64,000 bases of DNA. Source: SVQP01 sp045587385. GTDB taxonomy: Bacteria; Bacillota; Clostridia; Oscillospirales; CAG-272. The DNA lies in NCBI GenBank assembly GCA_045587385.1, contig JAZNCE010000124.1, forward strand, positions 59,572-123,571. The letters run 5' to 3'. The position numbers and the translations under genes were made by a program. Below, one piece after another: positions 9,419-17,763 of this stretch (its first letter is position 1; each line of letters starts with the position of its first letter). Below the pieces are notes generated by a model that worked only from the letters and a program-made list of their open reading frames with translations, made no database searches and was not told where the DNA came from.

Positions 9419-10579
9419 TTATACTTCACAAAGAGCTTTCTCGATTTCTTTAACCGCGTTTTTATACCGTTCCGACCTTGTGAAATCATTATCTTCGCTT
9501 GAATACAAGCCACTAAAACTAAACGCCCAATGAGGTGTTTTTTCAGCAAAGAACTTGTAATCTGACAAAATTTCTTTATCCTTTGTCGTTCCTTTTACCC
9601 ATGCATACATTTCACACGCAGTTTTTGCCGCTTTGTCAAGTGCTGTATATGCAGCATCGTAATCGGTATCCAACAAATACATTTTGCACATCATAGTGTA
9701 TGCCGTGATCAGATAGCAATAGGGCATCTTTTCATAAGAATTTACAGCAAGCGTTGTAGCATCCAAATACAAAGATACTGCTGCTTTGGAAACGCTTTCG
9801 GCGTGCTCCAACACTGAGATGGATTTGTCTTTCTCATACATACCGGAAATTGCGCTTTCATACAATGCCCTCAAATAATCCAAGCATTTTTCTTTGTCTG
9901 CGATCAATTTCACTTGATTTGCCCTGTCAATTGCTTTTTGAGCGTATAACACTTTGCCTTGTGCCGCGCATTTGATTCCGCAGGTTTCCGGAAGCATTTC
10001 AACGAAGTGCAGAGCTTCATCAAAGTTATCGTCCAAGAGCAAAAGCTCGATCATCAACTGATTGGCATTTATCTGAAGCTCTATAACCAAGGTGTTGTTA
10101 CAAATCGAAGAAAGCATTGATTTGCACTGAGTGTAGATTGATTCATAGGTATCTGCTTCAATATGGAATTTTCCTCTTACCTTGCCTACCAAAAGATAAT
10201 CGTATAAAGCCAACGCGCACTTGTATTTTACCTCGTAATCGGTAGGATACCTGCGCAGATACTCCTTATACAGATTGGCGACTAACAAATCGGCGTTGTT
10301 TTCTTTTGTATTGACGGAATAATTAGCCCAAACTGTACTCACATTGCGGATAAGTGTTTCATGATCGGATTTCTCGTCAAATCCGACTCCAAGTAAATAA
10401 TCGGTTGAAACGCAAAGGATACTTGCAAGCGGAACAATTTGAGATATATCCGGCATTGTGTTGTTACATTCCCAGTTGGATATAGACTGAACCGAAACAC
10501 CAATGTGTTCTGCAAGCATAGCTTGCGACAAGCCTGCATCCGTGCGCAGCTTTTTAATTTTTTGACCAAAATTCAACAT
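9419..10579 (-). CDS. XRE-family transcriptional regulator with long helical C-terminal region
   Basis: The first ~65 residues form a Cro/C1 helix-turn-helix (motif GLSQAMLAEHIGVSVQSISNWE). The remaining ~320 residues are helical, cysteine-containing and TPR-like in pattern, a layout seen in RRNPP-type and related peptide- or metabolite-sensing regulators. I start it at the ATG at 10579 because a GAAGGA site sits 6 nt upstream; the longer form from 10597 would put this site inside the coding region. A TATAAT lies at 10636-10641 on this strand without a convincing -35. No small signal-peptide gene is visible next to it. Target and ligand are unknown. Confidence 0.8.
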   Translation of the reverse strand: MLNFGQKIKKLRTDAGLSQAMLAEHIGVSVQSISNWECNNTMPDISQIVPLASILCVSTDYLLGVGFDEKSDHETLIRNVSTVWANYSVNTKENNADLLVANLYKEYLRRYPTDYEVKYKCALALYDYLLVGKVRGKFHIEADTYESIYTQCKSMLSSICNNTLVIELQINANQLMIELLLLDDNFDEALHFVEMLPETCGIKCAAQGKVLYAQKAIDRANQVKLIADKEKCLDYLRALYESAISGMYEKDKSISVLEHAESVSKAAVSLYLDATTLAVNSYEKMPYCYLITAYTMMCKMYLLDTDYDAAYTALDKAAKTACEMYAWVKGTTKDKEILSDYKFFAEKTPHWAFSFSGLYSSEDNDFTRSERYKNAVKEIEKALCEV

Positions 10580-10740
10580 ATTCATTCCTTCTTTCATGGT
10601 TTGATTGAAAGATCGTAGCTACTCTTTCTGATGACATTATAGCAACAAAAATGTAAAAATGAAATATAGCAAACCGTTACCGTGATTATAAATGTATTTA
10701 TACACCAGATTGTAAAGGGCATATTCTCGCAAAGCAAGAC

Positions 10741-10771
10741 GCCGAGAGTAACCATAACGGCTGCTCTCGGC
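10741..10771 (-). terminator. Hairpin after the DUF4956 gene
   Basis: An 8-bp GC-rich stem (GCCGAGAG / CTCTCGGC) with a 15-nt loop lies 16 nt after the DUF4956 stop. The following T-run is weak (GTCTTGCTTT), so termination is probable but not certain. Confidence 0.5.
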
Positions 10772-10787
10772 GGTGTATTTATTTGTA

Positions 10788-11510
10788 TCAGTCGTCAGAT
10801 GCCTTTTGAGTGATCGAAATATTGAGGTTGCCGTTACGTACACGGATATCGTCAAGCAGCGCCTTTTGTGCGTCCTTATTCTTGAGGCGAATTCTGTAGC
10901 GCAGCTCGGTCAGCGTACCGTATTCTACAGACTTGACTCTCTCAAGGCTGTAGCTCTTGCAATGCTCCTTGAGAACAGGTTCAAATACACCTGCAAAATC
11001 AAGGGATTCGGGAATCATGATCGTAAGTCTCATTGCGCCGCCGCCAATGCTGTCAAATTTGGTCAGGGAAGCGATGAGAATAACTGCCAGGATAATACCG
11101 ATTGCGATAAGAGCAAATCCGATACCGCCCGTACCGCAAGCCATACCGACTGCAGCGGAGAGATAAATAAAGATCAGATCGCTGGGATTTTCAACCGAGT
11201 GTCTGAAACGGATCAGTGCAAGACCACCACCAATGGAGATCGCACGCGCCAGGTTAGAACCTACTGCAATAACGATAACGGAAACGATAGGACCCATCAA
11301 AAGAATGGTGAACAGCGACTTAGTGGAATATGCTTTTTTGCGATTGACGAATAAGTAAACTAAAGTAACGAGGAAAGACAAACCAATACTTGAGCCAATC
11401 AGCGCAAGAGTTTTGCCAAGAGTCAAAGTTGACACACCGGTAGTCGCGGTGTCGTAATAAATCTGGATATTGACCAGAAGCTGGTTAAAAAAGTTTTCTA
11501 AAGCCTGCAT
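10788..11510 (-). CDS. DUF4956 family membrane protein
   Basis: This 240-residue integral membrane protein has about four hydrophobic segments between residues 30 and 150 and a soluble C-terminal domain of ~85 residues. The motif ARAISIGGGLALIRFRHSVENPSDL is the hallmark of the DUF4956 family (shown here only to its first recognisable part, residues ~88-112). It is encoded 15 nt downstream of the VTC-domain gene, and this pairing recurs in many Firmicutes. The biochemical role of DUF4956 is not established. The association suggests a partner in polyphosphate or cell-surface polymer handling, which is inference. Confidence 0.85.
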   Translation of the reverse strand: MQALENFFNQLLVNIQIYYDTATTGVSTLTLGKTLALIGSSIGLSFLVTLVYLFVNRKKAYSTKSLFTILLMGPIVSVIVIAVGSNLARAISIGGGLALIRFRHSVENPSDLIFIYLSAAVGMACGTGGIGFALIAIGIILAVILIASLTKFDSIGGGAMRLTIMIPESLDFAGVFEPVLKEHCKSYSLERVKSVEYGTLTELRYRIRLKNKDAQKALLDDIRVRNGNLNISITQKASDD

Positions 11511-11525
11511 ATTTGAAATTCTCCT

Positions 11526-12275
11526 TTACATGAATCCTGTCAACAAAAATTCTTCAATACCGTTATTTTTCAGTACGTTCTTTTTCAGATCCGTTCCGAT
11601 CTTGGAAAAGGTGTGGAAGGTCAGCTCATACTCATTCATAATCTGTACGAACCAATAGGGAACTGCGCCTGCGAATTTAACCTCTACGATCATCTTATCG
11701 GGTGGCAACAGCGGTTCACCGTATCTTCCGCTCTCTAAAGTAAGATCATGACGCCTTGAAAGTATGTCAAAATCAAACGTTACACGGAAATCGGGATCTT
11801 CCTTACCATGGTATGCATACCGCAGATAACTGACGTATGCAACCGGTTCTACGGGCGTGTGCGAAAGATAGTACTCAATCTCGCGCAGCACCTGGGTGTT
11901 TATGTACTTGGTGTCCTTGGGATATTCGCGCCGTTCCAGAAAGTCATACACCTCTTGCAGCGTGATTTTGGCGCGACGCTTTGTACCAATGCCGTTTTGC
12001 TTACGTTTGATCTCCAAAAACACCTTGGTGTCAAGATCAGGCGTATCGTAACTGCGCAGCCTGAGCTTTTCTTTGTACTTGGGCAGCTGCACCGAATTTC
12101 TGATTACGTCATTGTGCTCGTTGTCAAAATACAGATTACAGATCATGTACGGCTTACCGTCCTTGTTATAGGGGTCGGCATTCATGTATTCCTCAATGCG
12201 TTGCTTGAGCGGCTCCATCAGAGAAGCATCAATGATAATCTTCTTCTCTCGCCGTTGAAACGTATTTCCTGCCAA
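11526..12275 (-). CDS. VTC-domain protein (polyphosphate polymerase-like)
   Basis: This 249-residue protein matches the VTC domain, the triphosphate-tunnel fold of the yeast polyphosphate polymerase Vtc4. Visible features are the basic motif KYKEKLRLRSYD, the acid-basic pair LEIKRK, the later YLRYAYHG segment and the VEVKF strand near the C-terminus. All of these map to tunnel strands that bind phosphate and metal. It lacks SPX and membrane domains, so the following DUF4956 protein may supply the membrane anchor. The ribosome site AAGGAGGTGACG precedes the ATG. The enzymatic activity of bacterial members is not proven from sequence alone. Confidence 0.83.
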   Translation of the reverse strand: MAGNTFQRREKKIIIDASLMEPLKQRIEEYMNADPYNKDGKPYMICNLYFDNEHNDVIRNSVQLPKYKEKLRLRSYDTPDLDTKVFLEIKRKQNGIGTKRRAKITLQEVYDFLERREYPKDTKYINTQVLREIEYYLSHTPVEPVAYVSYLRYAYHGKEDPDFRVTFDFDILSRRHDLTLESGRYGEPLLPPDKMIVEVKFAGAVPYWFVQIMNEYELTFHTFSKIGTDLKKNVLKNNGIEEFLLTGFM

Positions 12276-12352
12276 AGCGTCACCTCCTTATACAATCTTC
12301 GCATATTTTAGCACAAACAATTGAATTAAGATTGAACATGACGTGAATGAAA

Positions 12353-12385
12353 TATGACTTTTGCACAAAAAGCACAAAAGTCATA
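12353..12385 (-). terminator. Hairpin downstream of argH
   Basis: An 11-bp inverted repeat (TATGACTTTTG / CAAAAGTCATA) begins 12 nt past the argH stop. It is AT-rich and has only a short T-run, so it is a moderate terminator candidate for the arg transcript. Confidence 0.5.
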
Positions 12386-12396
12386 CTCAATAGCTC

Positions 12397-13773
12397 TCAT
12401 AAATTCAAATATTTGCGCATATCTTCAATCTGCTCCAATACACGCTCGGGTGCAGGACCACCATAGCAAGCGCGTTCTGCAACGCATATATCAGGGTCAA
12501 TGGCTTTGTAAACGTCCTCTTCGAAAATAGGAGAAGCGATATGATACTCATCAAGAGATAGCGTTTCAAGCGTTTTCTTATGTGCAATGCAATACGCAAC
12601 CAATTGTCCTACGATCTTATACGCGCTACGGAAGGGAAGTCCTTTTTTGACCATATAATCGGCGCAATCCGTTGCGTTGATAAAGCCCTTTGAAACCGCT
12701 TCGCGCAATATTGCCACCTTGAAGGTCGCTGTATCCAGCATAGCAGCAAACAATTCAAGGCAGATCTTAGCTGTATCCACAGCATCAAATACCGCCTCCT
12801 TGTCCTCCTGCATATCTTTGTTGTATGCGAGCGGAATGCCTTTCATAACGGTGAGCAGCGTTGTCAGATCCCCATATACACGCCCTGTCTTACCGCGCAC
12901 CAGCTCGGCAATATCGGGGTTTTTCTTTTGGGGCATAATGGACGAGCCGGTAGAAAAAGCGTCATCCAGATCAACAAATCCGAATTCGGAAGACGACCAA
13001 AGAATGATCTCTTCCGAAAAACGCGACAGGTGCATCATCAGGATCGAAAGGGCGCTGAGAAGCTCAATTGCATAATCGCGATCGGAAACACCGTCCATGC
13101 TGTTTTGACACACGCTGTCAAAACCGAGCAGATCTGCAACCATAAAGCGATCAATGGGATAGGTTGTACCTGCCAGCGCACAAGAGCCCAGAGGCAAAAC
13201 ATTCATATTCTTAGCGACGTCATCAAGTCTGCGCATGTCACGCGCAAGCATTTGCCCGTAAGCCATGAGATAGTGTCCCAACGTGACCGGTTGTGCACGT
13301 TGCAGGTGCGTATATCCGGGCATAATATCGGCTGCATGCTGCTCGGACTTATCACAAATGACGTCGATCAAATGTAATAACATCGCCTTTAATTCGGCAA
13401 TTTCATCACGCAGATACAAGCGCAGATCAAGTGCGACCTGATCGTTTCTGCTGCGCGCTGTGTGCAAACGCTTACCAACGTCACCGATGCGTGCGGTCAA
13501 CTCACTTTCGATAAACATGTGAATATCTTCTGCATTCATGTCAAACTCTAGCGTTCCTGCGCCAAGATCGTCGAGGATCTCGCCAAGCGTTTTACGGATC
13601 AGCGCAGCATCGTCTTCGGAAATAATACCGCATTTCCCAAGCATGGTTACGTGTGCGATGGAGCCCTTGATATCTTGCTTGTACATTCTGCAATCAAAGT
13701 GAATTGACGAATTAAAATCATTCACGCGGCTGTTAAGTTGCTTTTGAAAGCGTCCTGCCCACATAGTATTCAT
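12397..13773 (-). CDS. argH: Argininosuccinate lyase
   Basis: ArgH (458 residues) splits argininosuccinate into arginine and fumarate. The fumarase/aspartase superfamily signature SSIMPQKKNPD, with the mobile catalytic serine loop, is present around residue 280. The N-terminal MWAGRF start and the TARSRNDQV motif are diagnostic. It is downstream of argG on the same strand with a 59-nt gap that holds a stable hairpin, so its expression may be lowered or buffered relative to argG. Confidence 0.97.
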   Translation of the reverse strand: MNTMWAGRFQKQLNSRVNDFNSSIHFDCRMYKQDIKGSIAHVTMLGKCGIISEDDAALIRKTLGEILDDLGAGTLEFDMNAEDIHMFIESELTARIGDVGKRLHTARSRNDQVALDLRLYLRDEIAELKAMLLHLIDVICDKSEQHAADIMPGYTHLQRAQPVTLGHYLMAYGQMLARDMRRLDDVAKNMNVLPLGSCALAGTTYPIDRFMVADLLGFDSVCQNSMDGVSDRDYAIELLSALSILMMHLSRFSEEIILWSSSEFGFVDLDDAFSTGSSIMPQKKNPDIAELVRGKTGRVYGDLTTLLTVMKGIPLAYNKDMQEDKEAVFDAVDTAKICLELFAAMLDTATFKVAILREAVSKGFINATDCADYMVKKGLPFRSAYKIVGQLVAYCIAHKKTLETLSLDEYHIASPIFEEDVYKAIDPDICVAERACYGGPAPERVLEQIEDMRKYLNL

Positions 13774-13802
13774 AGTAAAAAATCCTACCTTTCAATCAAA
13801 CG

Positions 13803-13824
13803 AGGGGTGTCGTAAGACACCCCT
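13803..13824 (-). terminator. Intercistronic hairpin between argG and argH
   Basis: A 9-bp perfect stem (AGGGGTGTC / GACACCCCT) with a GTAA loop lies between the two genes. No T-run follows on the minus strand, so it is better read as an mRNA processing or partial attenuation structure than as a full terminator. Confidence 0.5.
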
Positions 13825-13832
13825 TGGGGGAA

Positions 13833-15059
13833 TTATTTGTTCTTTTGTGCATCCAACATTGCCTTGACCTTGATGGGAAGACCGTACAGGTTGATAAATC
13901 CTGCAGAATCCTTTTGGTCGTATGCGCCGCCGTCCTCGCCAAACGATGCGATGGTTTCGCTGTAAAGGGAATTGGGGGAAGTAACGCCTGCATTGATAAT
14001 GTTACCCTTATAAAGTTTGAGCTTGACATCACCGCTGACGCTCTCCTGCGTCTTGTCCACAAATGCGGAAAGGGCTTCGCGCAGAGGGGTAAACCACTGA
14101 CCGTTATACACCAGCTCACCAAACTTAATGGCGATCTGCTGCTTATAATGCTGCGTATCGCGATCCAGCGTGATAGATTCAAGCACCTTGTGTGCGTGAT
14201 ACAAAATTGTACCACCGGGCGTTTCGTAAACACCGCGGCTCTTCATACCGACAAGGCGATTTTCTACCAGATCCAAAAGACCGATACCGTGTGCACCGCC
14301 CAGCTCATTGAGTTTTTCAACAAGGGAAACACTATCCATTTCAACACCGTCGATTGCGGTGGGAATGCCCTTATCAAACGTAATGGTCAAGTACGCCGGC
14401 GTATCGGGAGCCTGCTCGGGGCAAACGCCCATTTCCAAGAAACCGGGCTTTTGATACTGCGGCTCGTTTGCAGGATCTTCCAGATCCAACCCCTCGTGAG
14501 ACAGATGCCAGATATTCTTATCCTTGGAATAGTTGGTCTCACGGCTAATTTTAAGAGGAATGTTATGTGCTTCGGCATAATCAATTTCTTCGTCACGGGA
14601 TTTGATATCCCATACGCGCCAAGGAGCAATGATCTGCATATCGGGCGCAAACGCCTTAATCGTCAGCTCAAAGCGCACCTGGTCGTTGCCCTTACCGGTA
14701 CAACCGTGACAGATCGCATCTGCACCTTCCTTGATGGCAATCTCTGCAAGTCCTTTCGCGATACAGGGACGCGCGTGAGAGGTACCCAGCAGATACTCTT
14801 CGTAAGCCGCACCTGCTTTCAAACAGGGATATATATAATTTTCAATGTAATCCTTCTTGAGATCCAGTACGTACAACTTAGAAGCACCGGTCTTGATCGC
14901 CTTTTCTTCCAGACCGTCAAGCTCAGTTCCTTGTCCGACGTCACCGGATACTGCAATCACTTCACATCCGGGATAATTTTCTTTGAGCCACGGAATGATA
15001 ATAGAAGTGTCAAGACCACCGGAATATGCGAGAACGATTTTTTTGATTTGCTTTTTCAT
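13833..15059 (-). CDS. argG: Argininosuccinate synthase
   Basis: ArgG (408 residues) joins citrulline and aspartate using ATP. The N-type ATP-pyrophosphatase P-loop LAYSGGLDTS is at residues 10-19. The later motifs CHGCTGKGNDQVRFE and NYSKDKNIWHLSHEG are family markers. The start ATG at 15059 is followed immediately by a lysine-rich segment. It is the first gene of the argG-argH unit and has a strong promoter with ARG-box-like sequence overlapping it. Citrulline must come from elsewhere (carbamoyltransferase genes are not in the window). Confidence 0.98.
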   Translation of the reverse strand: MKKQIKKIVLAYSGGLDTSIIIPWLKENYPGCEVIAVSGDVGQGTELDGLEEKAIKTGASKLYVLDLKKDYIENYIYPCLKAGAAYEEYLLGTSHARPCIAKGLAEIAIKEGADAICHGCTGKGNDQVRFELTIKAFAPDMQIIAPWRVWDIKSRDEEIDYAEAHNIPLKISRETNYSKDKNIWHLSHEGLDLEDPANEPQYQKPGFLEMGVCPEQAPDTPAYLTITFDKGIPTAIDGVEMDSVSLVEKLNELGGAHGIGLLDLVENRLVGMKSRGVYETPGGTILYHAHKVLESITLDRDTQHYKQQIAIKFGELVYNGQWFTPLREALSAFVDKTQESVSGDVKLKLYKGNIINAGVTSPNSLYSETIASFGEDGGAYDQKDSAGFINLYGLPIKVKAMLDAQKNK

Positions 15060-15091
15060 GATAAACGCCTTTCAGTATTGCTAAGAAAAAT

Positions 15092-15170
15092 ATGAATATA
15101 TTATACTGCATAAATATGAGAAATGCAATAGTAATATTCAACAAATTTGCATATATATGCATGTGCAGAA
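15092..15170 (-). promoter_or_regulatory. Candidate ArgR/AhrC operator region upstream of argG
   Basis: Two AT-rich near-palindromes flank and overlap the argG promoter. One contains ATGAATATA over the -10 element and the other TGCATATATATGCA at 15148-15161. Both resemble ARG boxes of Gram-positive arginine repressors (consensus half site near TGAAT/ATTCA). Placement over a promoter for arginine genes fits repression by ArgR. The match is partial, so this is a candidate. Confidence 0.4.
15100..15128 (-). promoter_or_regulatory. SigA-type promoter of argG
   Basis: On the minus strand TTGCAT is followed after 17 bp by TATAAT, pointing into argG. Confidence 0.85.
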
Positions 15171-15248
15171 TGCCCAATCCAAGTCCATCAATTCCCATGA
15201 TATATTCAGCAATTTTCGTTTATAATAAAGGAGAAAGGAGATGATGCA

Positions 15249-16043
15249 ATGAAACTTGGCAAGCTTTTCCGAGCATTCAGCAAATTATGTATATTTTTCA
15301 CATTATGCATGATATTATGCATAAATGCGAGCGCTGACTCATCCCAGCATTGGTATTGTAAGCGCACCGCAGATCATTCACAGCCCGGCATTGATACGGA
15401 CATGCAATGGATCGAACAGGACGGCGGCACGTATCTTGACAAGCATCACCAAAATTATAATGAAGACAAGGTCATTTACCTGACCTTTGACGCAGGATAT
15501 GAGAACGGAAACATCGCAAAGATTCTGGACGTGATGCAAGAGCAAAACGTAACGGGGGCTTTTTTTATCCTCGGTAATCTGATCGAAAGAAACCCCGACC
15601 TTGTCAAACGCATGGCAGATCAAGGACATCTTGTTTGCAACCACACGTATACGCATAAAAATATCACTACCATGTCTCAAAGCGAGCTGAACGCCGAATT
15701 GGATCGTCTTGAAAACGCTTATCAGCAGCTGACAGGCAAGCCTATGGATAAATATTTCAGACCGCCGGAAGGCACTTTTGATCAGTCGTCGCTTAAGGTC
15801 GTATGCGACAGCGGCTACAAGACCGTCTTTTGGAGCTTTGCATATGCTGACTGGGACAATCATAAGCAAATGAGCCCGCAAGCCGCCAAGAAAAAGATCT
15901 TTGATAATCTGCACAATGGCGAGATCATGCTGCTGCATCCGACATCGGCAACCAACGCACAAATTCTTGGCGAGGTCATCAGCGAATTAAAAAGCATGGG
16001 ATACCGCTTTGGCACGCTGGATGAATTGGAGTTTGGAGCATGA
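15249..16043 (+). CDS. PdaA-like peptidoglycan N-acetylmuramic acid deacetylase
   Basis: This 264-residue polysaccharide deacetylase (NodB fold, carbohydrate esterase 4) has an N-terminal signal sequence or anchor (~10-30). The active-site strand is LTFDAGYENG; the usual PdaA form is LTFDxGYENG, in place of TFDDGP. The HTYTHKN metal motif, FRPPEG and the C-terminal MLLHPTSATN follow. The YENG variant and the LHP(T/H) motif place it with the delta-lactam-forming spore cortex enzymes. It overlaps the next deacetylase by 4 nt. The gene is preceded by GGAGAAAGGAG. Presence of spoIIID and dacF supports a sporulation role, though vegetative wall modification is possible. Confidence 0.85.
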   Translation: MKLGKLFRAFSKLCIFFTLCMILCINASADSSQHWYCKRTADHSQPGIDTDMQWIEQDGGTYLDKHHQNYNEDKVIYLTFDAGYENGNIAKILDVMQEQNVTGAFFILGNLIERNPDLVKRMADQGHLVCNHTYTHKNITTMSQSELNAELDRLENAYQQLTGKPMDKYFRPPEGTFDQSSLKVVCDSGYKTVFWSFAYADWDNHKQMSPQAAKKKIFDNLHNGEIMLLHPTSATNAQILGEVISELKSMGYRFGTLDELEFGA

Positions 16044-16720
16044 TAAAACGCGCGATCATCTGTATCATCCTTATAGGCAGCCTGATTTCGGGCTTCACTG
16101 TGCATAGTTGCGCCGTTGGCACAGACAATCAAAGCACCAAGAATAAACGCATCGCACTGACCTTTGACGACGGGCCGCACCCAAGACAGACAAAACAAAT
16201 TTTGGACGTGCTGGATAAATACGGCATTAAGGCAACGTTTTTCGTCATCGGCGTCAACGTAAAGAACTATCCGGGAATTATCTTTGAGGTACTTGAACGC
16301 GGGCACGAAATAGGCAACCACACCACCACGCACTCACATGCAGCAAGATTGGATCTGAATGCGCTGCAAACGGAAATTGCAGATTGTGAAAGGGAAGTAT
16401 TGCTGCAAACAGGGAAGCGTTGCAAGCTGTTCAGACCTCCCGAAGGGGCTATGACAGATACGATGCGCAAGGTGGTCAAGGAGCTGGGCTACACCAGCGT
16501 GTTCTGGACGCTTGATACGCGGGATTGGGCGCATACTCCTCCGGATCAGATCAGTGATTATATCATACAGAATGCGAAAAACGGTGACATCATTCTGATG
16601 CATGACTATATAGGTGCAAACAGCCCTACCGTCAAGGCCTTGGAATCGTTTATTCCCATCCTCTTGGATCAAGGATTTACGTTCGTCACTGTCAGCGAGT
16701 TATTGCAAAGCAGCCAATAA
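16040..16720 (+). CDS. Polysaccharide deacetylase (NodB domain)
   Basis: This 226-residue secreted or membrane-anchored CE4 deacetylase has a signal segment at ~5-25. All canonical CE4 motifs are intact: TFDDGPHP, the HTTTHSH-type metal motif in GNHTTTHSH, FRPPEG, WTLDTRDW and ILMHD. Unlike its upstream neighbour it keeps the standard TFDDGP motif, so the two probably act on different wall or glycan substrates or at different times. Its start overlaps the end of the PdaA-like gene (ATGA), giving tight co-translation. Confidence 0.88.
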   Translation: MIKRAIICIILIGSLISGFTVHSCAVGTDNQSTKNKRIALTFDDGPHPRQTKQILDVLDKYGIKATFFVIGVNVKNYPGIIFEVLERGHEIGNHTTTHSHAARLDLNALQTEIADCEREVLLQTGKRCKLFRPPEGAMTDTMRKVVKELGYTSVFWTLDTRDWAHTPPDQISDYIIQNAKNGDIILMHDYIGANSPTVKALESFIPILLDQGFTFVTVSELLQSSQ

Positions 16721-16726
16721 AAATGC

Positions 16727-16743
16727 GACCGCATATAGCGGTC
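16727..16743 (+). terminator. Intrinsic terminator after the deacetylase pair
   Basis: A 6-bp stem (GACCGC / GCGGTC, loop ATATA) is followed by CTTTTTG. Confidence 0.8.
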
Positions 16744-16752
16744 TCTTTTTGA

Positions 16753-17715
16753 TTATTCTTCGCCTGATTCATTTGCCGTAACTGTGATTGGATCGATCAT
16801 ATGCTTTTTGATAACCGGATATGCACAGTAAACAGAAATAAAGGAAATAAAAGCAAACAAGAACAGGGCAGGGACAAAGATCAAGAACCCAAGATTATAT
16901 TGCAAGCCAATAAATGCAAGTGCAGCCCACAAAGCAATGCACAGGAATATGCCCAAGCCTGCCATCAAATTGCGCTTAATACCAAGAGCCGTAAAGATCA
17001 ACGCATTTTTCAGCATTTTATAGATGGAAATATTGAACGTGATCATCATCAAATACAGATACATACGCATAAACAGATACACGATGATCAGCGCTGTGAC
17101 TGCAAAAAACATCAGGTATGACCAGTAGTTCGAGCGCACGCTCCATGTATACATGAAGTCGATGATCAACACAATGATGATACCTGCATCCATAAGCCCG
17201 AGAATCAGTCCTTGCTTGAAATTCTTTTTGATAGCATAAAAGTAATCAGAAAAGATAAACACACCATCACCTCGCGCAAGACCGCGAAGAATATACGTCA
17301 CACCGGTATTCTGCCATCCCCAGGTAATTGCCAGCACGCCCAAAAGCACGTAAGGCAGCCAGCTTGCGTAGGAATTATACGTGATAAAATTGACCTGAGG
17401 CAATACGTGCATCAGCTTGGTAAGTGTTTCTATACCGCCGGCGCCTGTCATTTGAGCGCCAATGAGTGCCGAATACGCAGGACTACTTACAGTAGGCATT
17501 TGCGGACCGTTAAAAAAGACGTAAACCGCGATCGCAATTGGCAGCACCATGCCGAACATCATCAAATTCAACGTAAGCAGATTAGAAAACTTACGGAAGG
17601 TGAGCTTGAAGAAGTAGCTGAGATTCGGAGTTTTATCTTCACCGGGCTCAACACCGCGTCCGTCGCGATTCATATCAAAAATATTGGGAATTTTAAATTT
17701 CTTTTTCTTTTCCAA
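16753..17715 (-). CDS. DUF624 (YesL-like) membrane protein
   Basis: This 320-residue membrane protein starts at a TTG (17715) with an AAAGGA site upstream. A basic N-terminus is followed by six or so hydrophobic helices. The segments FFKLTFRKFSNLLTLN near residue 35 and the YFYAIKKNFKQG motif near residue 165 are characteristic of DUF624/YesL proteins. YesL homologues are often linked to carbohydrate ABC transporters, but none is adjacent here. Function is unknown. Confidence 0.7.
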   Translation of the reverse strand: MEKKKKFKIPNIFDMNRDGRGVEPGEDKTPNLSYFFKLTFRKFSNLLTLNLMMFGMVLPIAIAVYVFFNGPQMPTVSSPAYSALIGAQMTGAGGIETLTKLMHVLPQVNFITYNSYASWLPYVLLGVLAITWGWQNTGVTYILRGLARGDGVFIFSDYFYAIKKNFKQGLILGLMDAGIIIVLIIDFMYTWSVRSNYWSYLMFFAVTALIIVYLFMRMYLYLMMITFNISIYKMLKNALIFTALGIKRNLMAGLGIFLCIALWAALAFIGLQYNLGFLIFVPALFLFAFISFISVYCAYPVIKKHMIDPITVTANESGEE

Positions 17716-17763
17716 AACAGTGAATTCCTTTATAGTATGATTTTGTATAATGTCAGGTTAGAA

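Noticed and set aside
10637..10855. Small minus-strand frame overlapping the DUF4956 gene end
   Set aside because: It overlaps a well-supported gene, contains a terminator hairpin and has no ribosome site.
13824..15095. Plus-strand open frame of about 423 codons
   Set aside because: It is antisense to argG; its product has no family features and reads as a shadow of a conserved gene.
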